From: Hypomyces perniciosus
Taxonomy: Eukaryota > Ascomycota > Sordariomycetes > Hypocreales > Hypocreaceae
Reading direction: 5' to 3'
DNA: 46,579 bases
Assembly: GCA_008477525.1 (NCBI GenBank)
Contig: SPDT01000020.1
Span: 1-46,579, forward strand
Within the stretch, counting starts at the first letter, position 1. Every line of letters begins with the position of its first letter. Under the pieces are notes generated by a model. It saw only the letters and a program-made list of their open reading frames with translations. It did not search any database and was not told the origin of the DNA. This document shows positions 12,840 to 25,577 of this stretch, in pieces. A program made the position numbers and the translations under genes.

Positions 12840-15770
12840 TATTATAGAAAACCCTCTTTAATTTACTTGATAAGGGATTTATTTAAGCTAGCAGCTTAGC
12901 TGCTGCAGCCCCTGTCCTCTTTATTTGGAAACCTAAAGGAGGAATTTGCTTTTATATAAACTACCGCGCTTTAAATGCAATAATACAGCAAGATTGCTAC
13001 CCCCTCCCCCTTTTTTCTAAAACCTTTAATAGCTTAATAAAAGCAAAGTAATTTATAAAGCTAGATATAGTAGCTATATTTTATAAAATTAAGGTCGCGA
13101 AAAGAGAAGAATATAAAACTGCATTCTATATACACTATAGCCTATATAAGTAGCAGGTAATTCTATTTAGACTTACTAGTACACTAGCAGTATTTTAACA
13201 GTATATTAACCAGGTACTATACCCCTTTTTAAACGACTTTATGTCTATATACTTTAATAATATCTTAATCTATATTAATAGGTTATAAAAAGACTATATA
13301 AAGAAGGTCTAGTAAATTTTATATGCCTTTGCTAATACTAGGCTATACTTAAATCTTAAAAAGTGTGTGTTTATATAAAAAGAGATTAAATACTTTAGGT
13401 TTATTATATATACTAGGAAAGGAATTGCCTGTAACTTTGAAAAGCAGTAAGCTATTAGTAAGTGGCAGGCGCCTATAATAGTAATAAAAGTTTAAAGCTT
13501 TTTTAGCTTTATTAATTATTACTAGATATTTATCCCTGGGTTCTTTTAGATAGCCTACCTGCTTATAAGGCTAACTAAAAAAGGGACCTTTTTTTAGTGG
13601 AAAAATATAGAAAAAGCAGCCTTTTAGGAGCTTAAACGCCTCTTTATTAAAGCCTTTATACTATAAGCTTAAAATCTTATAAAATGCACCTTTATTAAAA
13701 TAGACTGTTTAGGATATACTTTAGGAGGAGTTTTCCTGTAAGAGAATAAAAAGGGAGAATATTATATTATAGTTTACTATTTATAGAAGCTAAGCCTTAT
13801 TAAATATAACTATTTTATTTATAATAAAGAAATACTGGCAGTAATTTACTGTTTAAAAGAGTAGAGAGTAAAGCTATATAGCTGTAACCCCTTTATAGTT
13901 ATTTCAAACTATAAAAACTTATAGTTCTTTATAATATACAGGAAACTCTTTAAATAATAGATATACTAGGCAGAGTTCCTTTCCTAGTTTAATTTTATAA
14001 TCTAATATAGGCTAGGCAGTAAGGCAGCTACTCTTAATATATTAAGCTGCAGGGAATAAGACCTTCCACTTAATAAAGGCAATGAGCGCAAATTAAGCTG
14101 TTATATATAACTTATCTTAGCTATACTAGCAATATAAAGATTTAAGGATAGTAATACTAATCTCCCTTTAATGCGCGTATTTAATAGAAATAAGGAACTA
14201 TAAGACCTGTAGAACCTGATAATTTAAAAGGACCCGGTATATTAATAGGTATATACTGCAGTTAGGACAGAAAAGCGCTCCCTCCTTATAGACCTTTAAT
14301 TTAAAGTATAGATATCGGAATATATAATTAATAAAAAATAGAGACTAATGTTCCGAGACTGTATCTAGGTACTAGCTATAACTAAAAAAGAAGGCGAAAC
14401 GCTGTATACTTGTATTATGTAAGCAGAACACGATACTGTAGTCTTAGGCCACCTAGGTTATAATAGAACCCTAGCTATTATTTCCTATAGGTTCTTTTAG
14501 CTAGGAATTAACAGTATAGTTTAATAATTCCTTTATAACTGCAGTATATATAAAAGAGGAAAAATATAAAGAAGTTATAAGTAAGGACTCTTTAAACTAT
14601 TACCTATTCCTTAATATATTTGCAGTAACCTAGCTATAGACTTTATAGTTAACCTATTACTTACAGAACTAATATAAGTATAATACTTTTAGGTTATTAT
14701 TAACCGGCTTATTAAAAATATTGCCTTTAAAGTAATAGAGAGTATAGAGGCAAAAGTATATATAAAAAGGTTCCTTTAATACTATTATCGGTTTTATAGG
14801 ATACTTTAGTCTATAGTCAGTAATTAAAGATCTAATTAGATTAGCTGCTTTTAGAGAGCTTTTTATAAACTAGCAGGAACCTAGCAATACTTAAATATAG
14901 TATATTACCTATAAACTGACAGTAGACTAAAGAGGAGTAACTAAGAGATCTAAGTATACTTTAAAGTATATATAGACTACTTTTAAAGCGATTAAGGAGA
15001 CCTCCTCCTAGCAATATAACTAGCTTTAAATAACCGCGAATATACAGCTATTTAAATAAGCTTTTTTTTCTTTAAGTATAGCTACTATATAGAACCCCTC
15101 TAGCTATATATAAAAGAAAATAAAGCTATTAAATTAAAGGATTTAAAGGAGAAAGCTATAAAAGAAATAGTTAAAAGACTAAAAGGAGTAACCGCTTTTG
15201 CTTAAACAGTATTTGCCGCTATATAATAATACTATAAAGACTTTATAAACTAGCAGTAAAGCCCCTTTAAGAAATATAAAGTAGGAGATAAAGTTTAGCT
15301 ATACTTTAGTAACTATAATACTCCCTAGCCTTCTAAAAAGCTTAATGCCTTATATTATAAATATATAGTAATAAAGGTTATTAGCCTTTATATAATGGAA
15401 TTAGGTGTATTAACTGGTATATACCCGCGATTTTATATTAACCTATTAAAAAAAGCAGCTAACAACCCCTTTCCAGGCCAGATTTTAAACGACCTTTAAC
15501 TACTATTAATATAAGTGGATAGCGAGGATAAATAGGAAGTTAAAAAGGTCCTTTATATAAAGACTAAGCAGCGAGGTCGCAGCTTTTTCTGTAAAGTATT
15601 AATATAGTGGAAAGGATATATAAAGCTAACCTAAAAACTGATATATATACTTAAAGATATAGCAGCCCTTAACGACTATATATCTAAATATAGCCTAATC
15701 GAATCTAATAATAGGCCACTTAACAGCTATACGCCAGTAAAGCAACGGCGCCTAAGGAGAGAGCTACTGT
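12840..15770 (+). pseudogene. Gypsy B pol: RT, RNase H, integrase, chromodomain
   Basis: RT: AAAAPVLFIWKPKGGI and NYRALNAI near 12890-12985, FIKLDIVAIFYKIKV near 13055-13090, and catalytic SIYFNNILIYI near 13245-13275, where YxDD has become FNN. RNase H: FIKIDCLGYTLGGVFLQ near 13690-13745, with TRP-like NKEILAVIYCLKE after it. Integrase: zinc-binding His residues in AEHDTVVLGHLGYNRT (about 14425-14470) and Cys residues in CSICKRG (about 14540-14560), then LAIDFIVNLL of the core domain near 14635. The C-terminal WKGYIKLTQ...ALNDYISKY (15610-15700) fits a chromodomain. Stops are nearly all TAG/TAA at expected Gln or Trp positions. Confidence 0.87.
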
Positions 15771-15785
15771 AAAAAGGGGGGGTAA

Positions 15786-16011
15786 TGTTATAGGCTAGGC
15801 TATATCTCCCGGAATTACAACTATACTGAATCCGGAAATACAACCAATACTAGACCGCTTACCTAATTAGGAAACTACCTTGGCTATAACCCTATATGTA
15901 TAACTATATAACATATATATAGCTAGTATAAAGCTTCCTTCCTTTAGCTATAGATAGACAATATAAAGGTGCCCTAACTGTATACTTTCTAGTTAAGCTA
16001 TACCTATTACA
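15786..16011 (+). repeat. Gypsy B 3' LTR
   Basis: Starts TGTTATAGGC and ends TATTACA, preceded by a poly-purine tract (about 15770-15782) and followed by TSD TTACC. Confidence 0.93.
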
Positions 16012-19000
16012 TTACCTAACTATAGCACTAAACTATACAGTATACTTAAAGTGTAAAGATAGCAGGATTAAATAGCCTACTAAAAACTAACTTTAGGCTA
16101 TTTAAAAACTTAAAATAACTAAGTTTATTAAAATATACCTAAATACTAATATAGATAAACCTAGAGTAATCCTTTAAAAGATAACTTAAAGTAAAGACAT
16201 TTATACCTATACCTACTCTGTAAAAGCTGCAGGAGCTATATAAAACCTATATATAAAAAGCACCTTTACCCTGGCCCTTTAAAGCCAGGATAAAAGGCAT
16301 GCCGCAAATAATAGCGAAGGCAAGTTAATCCCTTATACCCTAGTAAAGAGCTTTTTTGCACTTTAACCTATAGGCCCTGCAAACCCTTATCTAACCCAGA
16401 CTTCTACCTTATTGCAGCTAATACTAGGAGCATTAACAGAGTCCCTTATCTATATCCCGTTAAACGCTTTATCCTTACTAGAGTTAACTATTTAAGTTAT
16501 TAACAATAATACTAATATAAATATTAAATAAATAGTATACCCTAGCAATTAAACTGCCGAAAATATAGCCTTTAGGTCCTGCAGGTAAATATAAAATAAA
16601 GACTGGAATATTATAATACTGCACTCTCCTTTATATAAAAAGGCAGCTTTAATATTATCTTAATACAGGAACTATAGGCAAGGTAGGATTGCACCTCCTT
16701 ATATAAATAAATAAAGAACTACCTAAGGTATAGAACCTTTAACCCCTTAAAGGATTAAATATAAAACCCCCCTTTAATCTTTATATATATTAAAATCTCA
16801 CTTAACTTACTAGCAACTTAACTTTAACCAGTTAGCCTTAAGGACTGCAATATATACTGGATATAAGTCTGCGACTACACTATCGTTAACATTTACTATA
16901 GGGCAATAGAAACTGTTATAATAGATATCCTTAAAAGGTAAGGGCGCCCCCCTTTAAAGACTATTATAACTAAGGACTTTAATGCAATATACTAGACCTA
17001 GTAACCCGGCAGCAGGACTAATACTGCAGGAAACTAAATAGAAAAATAAGCAGAAAGAGCAGGTCTCTCCCCCTCTTTTATCAATACATTAACCAACTAT
17101 TACAGCAACATAATCAACTTAATCTTTACTAATATAGCTGCTTAAACAATAGTAAACAGATAACTAGATATAAGGTTAAACCACTTTACATTTATTACTA
17201 CTCTGCCAGACCTAACAGCCCCGCCAACTATTAAAGGCAAGCTTTATATTCCATTTAAATCCCTCTTAGACTTCAGCCAACTAATATACAGCTACAAATC
17301 CTACCTACTAGACCTAAACCCCAGTAATATTATATAAAAGGATTTAAACAGGGCAGCTTAAATATTATAAAACCTTTTTACTACTGCTATAACAGGGGCC
17401 AGGAAAAGGAGGCATTAAAACAGCTATAGCGCCCTATAATAGGACTATAACTGCAGAGAGGCATAAAGGGCTATAGCAGTAACCGCTAATTTACTTAAAG
17501 AAAGAGAAGCCGCTAAAAAAACCCTATATATAACTATTTTATAAAAGAAAGCAGCCTACTAGGACTTGATTATAGCTGCAGCAGGACTAAGCAAAGGTAT
17601 ATTCTAGGTAGCTAAATAAAGGAAAGCTACTAACCAATTTTAACTACTACCCCTAGTAAACAGGGACCGCCAGGTTATAGACTTAACAGATAAAGCCGCC
17701 CTTTTACAAAAGATAGTCCTTAAATGCAAAAAGGCGTTTAAAGATATTAATACCCCCTAGGATTACCCAGTTTACCCTTTAAAGAATATCCTTTAAAATA
17801 AGGAACTAAGTAAGGAAAAGGTAATAAAAGCTATTATTAAAGCAGGGAATACTGCCTTTAAGGCAGACAAGATCTTAATAAAACTTCTTAAAATAGCCTA
17901 GCCAGTAGTCTATAACTTTATATATAAGCTCTTTAAAAGATACTTAAAGATTAAATATTACCCTGCCCCTTTCTAAAACGCTAAAATAACCTTTATACCT
18001 AAACTAAATAAAGCGGATTACTTTAAATATAAAGCTTAGCGGCTAATTTTACTTTTATTATATATAGGCAAAGGCTTAGAAAAGCTATTAGTATAAAGGA
18101 TTATAAAAGACGCATTTAAGTATAAAGTGTTTTTAAAGTAATATTTTAAAGCTTTGCTGAAAAAAAGCACTATAGACCTCCTTGCCTACTTTATTTACAA
18201 TATAAAACTAGTACCTTTTAAAGGAAAAAAAGTATTAGTCTTTACCTTTAATATTTTAGGAGCTTTTAATATTATAATAAAAAACTATATAACCCTTTAA
18301 TTTAGGGAATAGGGATAGCTAAACCAGCTTATTAAATAAATGGAGTCCTTCTTAAATAACTGTATAGTCTCTATCTAGAAAAGGGACAGCATTACCTTCC
18401 CCTACAGTAAACTTAAGTGCAGAACTCCTTAAAGATCCTCTTTCTTACTAATCTTATTTATACTATATATCGCCCTACTCCTAGGAATAGGATAGGCTAG
18501 TAATAAATACTTTGGCTATATAGATAATATTGCCTTTTAGCTATAGGCCTTTATATAGGCTATACTTTAGTAATACTATAGAATAAATTAAACTAGACAG
18601 TCTAGTAAAGTTAAAAAAATGCAATGTCCTTTACTTTAAATAAAGCTAAGCTCCTTTACTTTTATAAAAGATATAAAGCTAATCCTTAACACCTAGTAAT
18701 ATTAAAGGGAAAATAGGTTAACCTTAAAGAATATATAAAATTGCTTAGTATTATTTTTAACTTTAAACTATTATTTAAAAAACATATAGAGGCTTAGGCA
18801 GGCAAAGCCTTAAAGACAGCTAACTTCTTAAAGAGCCTTAATAAAACCTAAAAAGGCTCCCCCTTTAATGCAGTAACTATAGCAGTTAAGGCCTATATAC
18901 TACTAGTTGCCTTATACAGTATAAAGGTATAGTAGCCTGGCTTAAAGAGAGAATCCAGGAATAACCTTAATAGGATAGTAAGTACAGGCATTAATAACCT

Positions 19001-20229
19001 TACAGTAAAACTAGATAAAGCCTTTAAAACTATAGCCCGCGCTATCTTTTTAGTTTAAAAGACTACCCCTATCCTAGTACTTTATAAAAAGTCTAGTATC
19101 CTGCCTGCATTTATAGTCTTTGCCTAAGTAAAATTAAAAAACACTGCTTAACTTGCGGGTCTAGACTATTCCTATCCGTTAACTAATAAAATTAACAGAC
19201 TAAATATCCAGCTCCCTATAACTTGCCTATAAAGGATAGCCAGACTTATTAACAGGTCTATTTAACTTACTTTCTTTACCTATAAACCCTAGTTTATTAA
19301 AGCTGGCCTAAGCTTTAAAACATTTAAGAAAAAGGTAGCTATATAAAAGCACCTTAAACTAATAGACTTATTACCAGCCTCAACAGCAGTAGCCTACTTA
19401 AATAGCTCTTAACTTAATAAAAAGACTAAATAAAAAGTAGCAGTATATTATAAAGTTAAAGTTTATAAAGACTATAAACTACTTGCTAATATAGAGGTTT
19501 ATAATATAAAAGCTATAAAAGCTGCTAAAGCGATTAGAATAGCAGCTAGACTTATAAAGAATAACCCTAGAATTAATAAAATATATATCTTTCTTAACAA
19601 TACATTAATAGTTAAAGGCCTACTAGGTAAAGCCTTAACTTTATTATAAAAAGAGTTTATATAATTCTAATATATAGTAAAAAAGATATACCCCTATAAA
19701 GTATTTATTTCCTAGGTATTAGGCTATAAAGATATATAAGGCAATGAAATAGCGGATAAATTAATGAAGGAAAGGATAGCCTATAACCTCCCCTTTTAAA
19801 GTTAGAGTACTTTAGCGTATATTAAACGCTAGGCGAAAGCAGAAAGAATAACCCTTTAAGAGAAGTACTAGGAGGTAAACGCCCTAGAAAGTTATTATCT
19901 ATAAGGCCTAAAAGCACCTATAAATCCCTTAAAACTAAAACTCCCTTAACCTATCTTGCATAGGCTGCTAGTAGAAAAGTCTAGCTATAGAGACTTCTAA
20001 AGCTACTATAACCGTTTTGGCTATAATATGCAATCCTGTTATAAATATGGCTCCTTTAAGGAGCTGGGGCACTTTGCTAAATGCCGTATAATAAGGAGCC
20101 TCCTCCCTAAAACACTAAAAGGCAAGAGACTAGTTATATACCTACTAGGACTTAAAGGAAGCGAGGCTTTTTAGAAGCTAGTAAAGGAGGTAAACCTATA
20201 CAGCCCCCCTTTACAAGATATAAATTAAG
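16012..20229 (+). pseudogene. LINE A pol ORF: endonuclease, reverse transcriptase, RNase H, Cys/His tail
   Basis: After the end of ORF1 the frame shows the endonuclease segment TIITKDFNAIYQ (about 16965-17000). The RT follows, with KLNKADYFKYKA near 18000-18035 and catalytic FGYIDNIAF near 18510-18540, where the two Asp have become DN. RNase H follows: IYIFLNNTLIVKGLLGK near 19585-19630 and GYKDIQGNEIADKLMKE near 19725-19770, the end of a typical I/Tad-clade RNase H. A terminal SCYKYGSFKELGHFAKC (about 20030-20080) is a CCHC-like motif. The stop is near 20229, before the A-rich tail. Interruptions are TAA/TAG throughout. The protein nicks DNA and copies LINE RNA at the target in intact relatives. 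Confidence 0.87.
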
Positions 20230-20394
20230 AATACACTAAAAAATTTTCCTTTATCTAGCGAAATGTAGCGAACAGGGACTAGCCCCCTAGCTTTTACTAA
20301 CCTATTGCCTAAACAAGGCTATTATACCTAGATACAAAGTGGTTATAAATAGTAATAAAATAAAAAAATAAAAAATAAAAATAGCTATATATAT

Positions 20395-23300
20395 ACTCTT
20401 TATAGTAGAGCGCTCTTGTAAGTCCCTGCAGACTATAAAGCGAGCTTTATAGCGTTCTAGATTTCCGTTTTAGTTAAACTTATAAGTGAAAACCCAATAT
20501 ACTAGTAGTAGCTTTATTATCGCCTTCAAGTATAGTATCTCTTGCCAGGTTCCTTTTATGCGCAGAGAATTAATTTTATTGCGCGCAGTTTACTTAAACC
20601 TATCTTTAAGTAGGTATTTTATAAGCTCTTTCTAGTCTTTTAGCAGTTTTGCTAAGTCTTTTTAATAAACAGTTAACTTATTAAAAGCTATACTCTTTTA
20701 AAAGGAAGATTTACAGTCTATTACTGCACTAAAAACAGTAAATACTATTTCTGTACTCTTTAATTTATTATTTATTAGCTTTTATTAATTAGGCAGCAGT
20801 TAATATAGCATTAAATTAAAAAGCCTAGTAATTATTAAATATATACCAGGCTTATTATCTTTAAGAGTAGTGTTTAGGGTGCGCGTTTTAATCCTATATA
20901 CTAGGAGGTACTTGTTAGCCTTTTTTGCAGGTTACTTCCTTTAAAGTTTTAAGCTCCTGCAAATATTAACTACTACTCTGCCGCTTAAAGGATTACTAGC
21001 TGGCATTTCCTTAAAGGTCTACTCTTCTTTTATAGAAATAGGCGAGTCTTTTATATGCTAGTCTACTTTTAGCCTTAGCAGACTATCCTCCTTTATTAGG
21101 TTATATACCCCCGATATATAAGGCTGTTCTTTTACTATATCCCTCTCTGCAGAAAGGGGTAGGTTGCTTGCTAAAGTATTGCCTAGGATTTCTATTAGCG
21201 CGCTAGTATTATCTATAAAGATTAACTGTTTTAAGGTAGCCTTTAATATTTAAAGACTAAAAGGTCCTTTTAAGTGCGCTAATAGCTGACTTAAAGCATT
21301 TATTAAACTATCTTTAATGCTTTATATCTCTACTACCTTTAAAAGTATACTCTCTTTTTTTATATTACCTATAAAGGTATTCTTTACTGCGGGAATATAT
21401 ATAAAGAAGAGTTTAAATTCTAGTTTATCTTCTTTAACCTTATTAAATAGTTTATTTAACTTAATTATAGACAGTTTATCCGTAATCTCTTTATTACTAT
21501 TAAAAAAACTAATTTTATTAAACTATATATTCTTTATAATAATTACCTTTACTAAACAAGGTAACTAAATGCAATATATATTGTTTATAGTATAGCTAAT
21601 AAAATATCTAATTAGCCCCCTAGGCTTAGTTTTAAATTCTTTCTTTTTCTAGCTAGCCTTGCAGTCTTTGTTAAGTATATAGGCGCAGTAGCTGTATATA
21701 TAGAGACTGCTTTAATCTGGCTGTAAATCTGCGGAAGGCTCCTTTATTAAAAAGGGCGTAAAGTCGCGGAACTATTACTTTAATTTATTGATAGGTAATA
21801 TTATATTAAGGCTGCGTATAAGACTTATATTAATAATATATACTGCAGCTCTTGCACTCTTAGGCTATAAGTTAGTTAAAAGACCTGCAGTTTCCAGTAT
21901 TTTAATCGACTTATTTATAACTTCTTAACCTGCCTATTCTAAAACGCCGTTCAGCTTATATATATAGGAAGGGGCAAGCTCTAGGATAATACCCTCTATA
22001 TTAGCCTAGATCTAGAAGTATAACAAGCTCTTAACCACAATTACAGCTTTCTTATTATTTTACCTAAGGAAGTATATAGAGACATTATATTGCATCTTTA
22101 CTATACTTATAAAGTTAAATAAAGCACTAAAAATAGTTTCCTGTTCTTTATTTAATAAAAGGCGTATATATAGCTATACAGTATATTTTTCTTTAAGCAC
22201 TAAAAACCAGTTATCCCTATTATAGCCTTTAGGATAGTTTTAAAGATCCTAATATACTTTAAAGAATGGTTTTAGTACTTATCTATTAAATAATCTATAA
22301 AAGATAACCTATTTCGCGTATATAAAAGCATAAACCTTATATTCTATATATATAGTTCCCTTAATATATATATTCCTTGCATTCTTTATAAGCGCTTTAA
22401 GTGCTTCTAGGCCTAAATGTCTTAATTATAGATGCCAGAGCTATTTAGAGTTATATTATAGTATTAAGGGATTATATATTAGTTTTCTCCTACTTTTTAA
22501 TACTCTATAAATGCTATAGTCTGTATTAAGAAAAATAAAAAGAGCTATTAAGCTACTTAGTATAGTATACTTAAAGATAAAGGCAATATAAAGCAATAGG
22601 GGCTTATATTAAAGAAATAGAAGATTATACCTATACTCTACTTTCCCTATAATAGTGTTCGAACTGGCTATATTAATATAAAGTGTATTATCGCACTCTA
22701 TTAGCCAAATCCCTATTTTCTAAAGCTTTAACAAAAATACAATATTAATATAAAATCCTTTAACTATAGCTATATCTAAAAGCTTAATAAAGCGCGTTAT
22801 CTTTTAATATAAATTATAGAGAGTATCCTTTAGTAAACGATAACCTCTTTTAATTATTAAATAGCTAACTCTTCCTACTTTAATATAATCCTCTTCTATA
22901 TTTAGGATAAAAGAGCTGGGAATAAAGTAGTTCCTACTATTTACAAGATACATAGTACTATATATATTAAAGAGGGTACTTTAAAAGAGGCAGTAAAGTG
23001 TATTCTATATATTAATATATATTAACACGCTTATCAAGTATACTGCAGGGCTTATATCTTCCTTATCGATTAAGTTTAAAGAGATTAAAACAGCTATAAT
23101 AGTTAAGGCTATTCCTCTTTATATTAAGGCAGTAAAGTTAATACCCCTTTTACTAAACTTCTTGCAGGTAACCTGCTATTTATCTTCTTGCAGGCGCGCG
23201 TAAATCTCTGCAGCCTACTTAAGTATAAAAGTATATTTCCCTTTTTTATTAGGCCTTCTAGTAAATGCAGCGTATACCTTGCTGCAGTTATTTAAAGGCT

Positions 23301-24766
23301 AAGTATACCTTTTAAATCTATAAAGGTACTCTTTACTAATAAAAGGCTTTAAGCGTATATTGCTACTGCCTAATACATTATTAAAGTAGTTGCCAATTTG
23401 TTAGGGGTAACCGATATGCCCAACGCACCAGCATTGTTTCTTGTTAGCTTACCCGAGAAAGGTTAGCTGCTTATTTAAGCAGCTACTGGATTAGGAAAGC
23501 ACAGGAGTATAAAGATATATAGATAGACCTAGTTTAATAAACAACAACCTTCTTCCCCCTTTAATATATAACCCTACCTGTGAGAATACAGTCGCTGAGG
23601 CGTATGAAGGTAACCGTTGGTTGCTTTTGGCTGCTGGCATCATGATTAAATGATCCGCAGTATCTTTTTAGCCCCTACATTACTTAATCGCCGCTTCATA
23701 GTTCTGTCAGGAGCGCGGTTCCCGCGCTCGATACCAGTCGTTATATGTAGGTGTATGTATGTATTGTGTGTATGTTTTGGAGTGCCAATTCCCCCTCGAC
23801 AAACCAAGCATTATATAAAAGCTATAAATATAATTCTCTATATTCTTTAAAGTATTTAAGAAAAGCCGTCTAAGCTAATTGAGGGAGAAAGTCTTATTCG
23901 TTTTACTGCTCTCGATTAGGCTGTCCATATAGTATAAATAGTAGGCAGCAAAGCTTAAAGTAAAGCATACTTTAATAGCTTTAATGAAAGCTGTTTAGGA
24001 AGCTGTTCCTATAACCTTTAAAAGCTTATACCTTACTGCACTCGCGTAAATACGCGCCCAGTAAATATATTACACTTTTAGCCTAATATTCCCACGCTCT
24101 ACTTTATATAGTATATATTAATAGGATAAGTGTACTTCCTTATATATTATATCCTTATAAGGTGCTAGTTAATTTTTAAGCTTTTTAACGATTTAGCGAA
24201 TAGTAAACTTAATATTAAAGTCTATATTGTTATTATAGGCTGCTTTAGTAGCAGTAAAGGCTAAGGCCGCAGCTTTAAAGTCTACTAAAACTAAAGTGTA
24301 AATGCTAAAGTTAACTATCTTCTAGATTTAATTCAAAATTGCATCGCTAGCCTTCCTCTTTTCTTTATTTAAAGTAATATTAAACTAATACTCCTAGAGT
24401 ATACTATTATAGTAAACAGAGATATCTACCGTAAAGGCATTAAAACTAAACTTTTATACTATATACTCCTTTACTTCTATTAAAGTAAATGGCCTAGTAG
24501 CAGGGAAATAGTTATTTGGCTAATTAGGGAGATTAAGATTAATCCTATTCTAAACCCTAGCAGTAGTTATATAGTTAGTCAGAACAGTAATCCACTTAAT
24601 CTACTAGACTATTAATTCCAGCTTTATAAAAGCAATATCCCCTACACTATCTATTATAAAAGATAGCTTTAACAGCTTAAAGGCGAGGGTAAAGGATATA
24701 AAGAGAGATATAATATCGAAATAAAAGTTTCTAGTAACTTTAATAGTTACTACCTGGGCTTATAAC
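20395..24766 (-). pseudogene. Copia gag, integrase and upstream part of pol
   Basis: Minus-strand continuation of Copia past LINE A. Near 22450-22380 it reads LWHL, a stop, LRHLGLEALKALIKNARN, the His-rich gag-pre-integrase motif of Ty1/copia. That fixes both the family and the strand. Gag is expected between about 24700 and 22700 and is only weakly readable. The open plus-strand stretch at 21317-21568 is antisense and not a gene. The part next to LINE A (20395-20590) is also present in the second Copia copy (40293-40455), which proves the continuity of Copia across the LINE A insertion. Confidence 0.75.
23399..23782. mobile_element. 384-bp GC-balanced insertion in Copia gag, unassigned
   Basis: Flanked by an 8-bp direct repeat, TGCCAATT (23391-23398 and 23783-23790). 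It starts TGTTAGGGGTAACC and has a TATA-like run (about 23514) and AATAAA (about 23540), which recall an LTR. The right end, ...TTTTGGAG, is neither CA nor an inverted copy of the left end. It could be a truncated LTR element or a hAT-like insertion (8-bp TSD). It is much less RIP-altered than the Copia around it. The plus-strand open stretch 23650-23850 runs across the boundary and is not credible as a gene. Confidence 0.5.
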
Positions 24767-25032
24767 TATAGCAGAGCGCGGCATAGCTATATAGAGTATA
24801 AAGAGATAGGAAACGAAGCTTGATTCTATGAAAGAGAATATGCTGTAGTGGCCTCGCTATATATACACATAGCTAACACAAAGAAGAAGCTGTGTGCAGG
24901 CGCTTTATAAGCGCCTGTATAGTCTGACACATCGCTTATGCGATATGTGTGTCAGCTCGTATCTGCTTACATAGCAGATAAAAGCTCCCTAGCGCTAATA
25001 AGCGGTAGGGCCCCGGCCTACTCAACCTAATA
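24767..25032 (-). repeat. Copia 5' LTR (266 bp)
   Basis: In minus orientation it runs from TATTAGG to CTGCTATA. It contains four inverted repeats in a row. The clearest are CAGGCGCTT-TAT-AAGCGCCTG (about 24897-24917) and TATCTGCT...AGCAGATA (about 24960-24980). TSD CGTTG at 25033-25037. Confidence 0.87.
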
Positions 25033-25577
25033 CGTTGTTATAGCCAGGGCTACTGAACTGGATAGACGCGTTAAACCATTAGGGGTTGACTTGGCCGTCT
25101 TGGCTGTTCTGGTCGGTATAAGGTCTAAAGATAATGAAATAGCTGATTCTATAATCTAAAGAGTATTCTATACAATCCACAGGTCCAGCGTTAACAATCT
25201 AGACGATATAGCTGTTTTAGATATTATTGTTTATGTTAGCTGAGTTAATTAGTTAGAATTATTATAAATTCAATCGAATTGAATTTAAGGAAAATTGTAA
25301 AGGGAATATCGCTTGATAAAGAAATAGCTATAAAGCCTAGTAAAAGGAACAGCTATATATTGTTTTAGAAGCTATATAGTTTTGTGAGGGAAACAGTAAA
25401 CACCAGGATTAACGCGGTTTGGTTTAGCGGTTTGGTTTAGTAGGTTTGTTGGCTAATAATACTAAGATAGTTGCTTATGGTTGCTAGTATAGTTGCTAGT
25501 GTAGTTGCTAGTATAGTTGCTAGTGTAGTGTATATATAAAGCTTTTGCGATTGAAAAATGCTTAGATTGCTACCATT
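25033..25577. other. E1 interior, 5' half, with 12-bp tandem repeat
   Basis: Related over most of its length to 27970-28440 of E2. Four units of GTTGCTAGTRTA lie at 25480-25527, and GCGGTTTGGTTTA occurs twice near 25418-25440. On the minus strand a primer-site-like TGGTAGC sits 2 nt inside the terminal repeat (25575-25569). No clear protein recognised. Confidence 0.6.
25480..25527. repeat. 12-bp tandem repeat, four units
   Basis: Units GTTGCTAGTATA and GTTGCTAGTGTA alternate twice, so the array is also two 24-bp units. Confidence 0.9.

Larger units (their letters stand above)
10591..16011 (+). mobile_element. Gypsy B: complete Ty3/Gypsy chromovirus, RIP-mutated
   Basis: 5421 bp, with 226-bp LTRs at 10591-10816 and 15786-16011 and a perfect 5-bp TSD, TTACC (10586-10590 and 16012-16016). 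Plus-strand order: gag with zinc knuckle (about 11860-11915), RT (about 12880-13470), RNase H (about 13560-13950), integrase (about 14330-15200), chromodomain-like C-terminus (about 15595-15710), purine tract AAAAAGGGGGGG just before the 3' LTR. That gene order, and the chromodomain, define the chromovirus branch of Ty3/Gypsy. Every domain contains several TAA/TAG, so it cannot be autonomous. It is the innermost, hence youngest, insertion in the LINE C / E1 / Copia / LINE A stack. Confidence 0.93.
9025..20380 (+). mobile_element. LINE A: full-length Tad-like non-LTR retrotransposon interrupted by Gypsy B
   Basis: The 5' end, CAGCTTCCCTC at 9025, matches the 5' ends of LINE D (44343) and LINE C (34594, minus). 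The 3' end is an A-rich tail of TAAAA-like units (20354-20380). A 14-bp TSD flanks it: ATAGCCGCATATAT at 9011-9024 and ATAGCTATATATAT at 20381-20394, differing at three C/T or G/A positions. Without Gypsy B (10591-16011 plus 5-bp TSD) it is about 5.9 kb, a usual size for the clade. It encodes an ORF1 with CCHC knuckles, then endonuclease, RT, RNase H and a terminal Cys/His motif. It lies inside Copia. All frames are RIP-broken. Confidence 0.88.
6079..25032 (-). mobile_element. Copia (Ty1-like) retrotransposon, split by LINE A and a 384-bp insert
   Basis: LTRs lie at 6079-6345 (3' LTR) and 24767-25032 (5' LTR). The TSDs are CGTTA (6074-6078) and CGTTG (25033-25037), differing by one G-to-A change. 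In minus orientation the order is 5' LTR, gag, integrase pre-domain (about 22450), reverse transcriptase (8990-8430), RNase H (to about 7670), an extra 1.3 kb, a GGGGG purine tract just before the 3' LTR, then the 3' LTR. LINE A (9025-20380) interrupts the RT region: the same Copia sequence is read across the gap in the second copy at 39135-40455. The element is dead, with many TAA/TAG and Asp-to-Asn in the RT motif. Without insertions it is about 7.2 kb. Confidence 0.87.

Noticed and set aside
21317..21568. 83-codon plus-strand open stretch, hydrophobic
   Set aside because: Antisense to Copia pol; Leu/Ile/Ser-rich as expected from AT-rich sequence.
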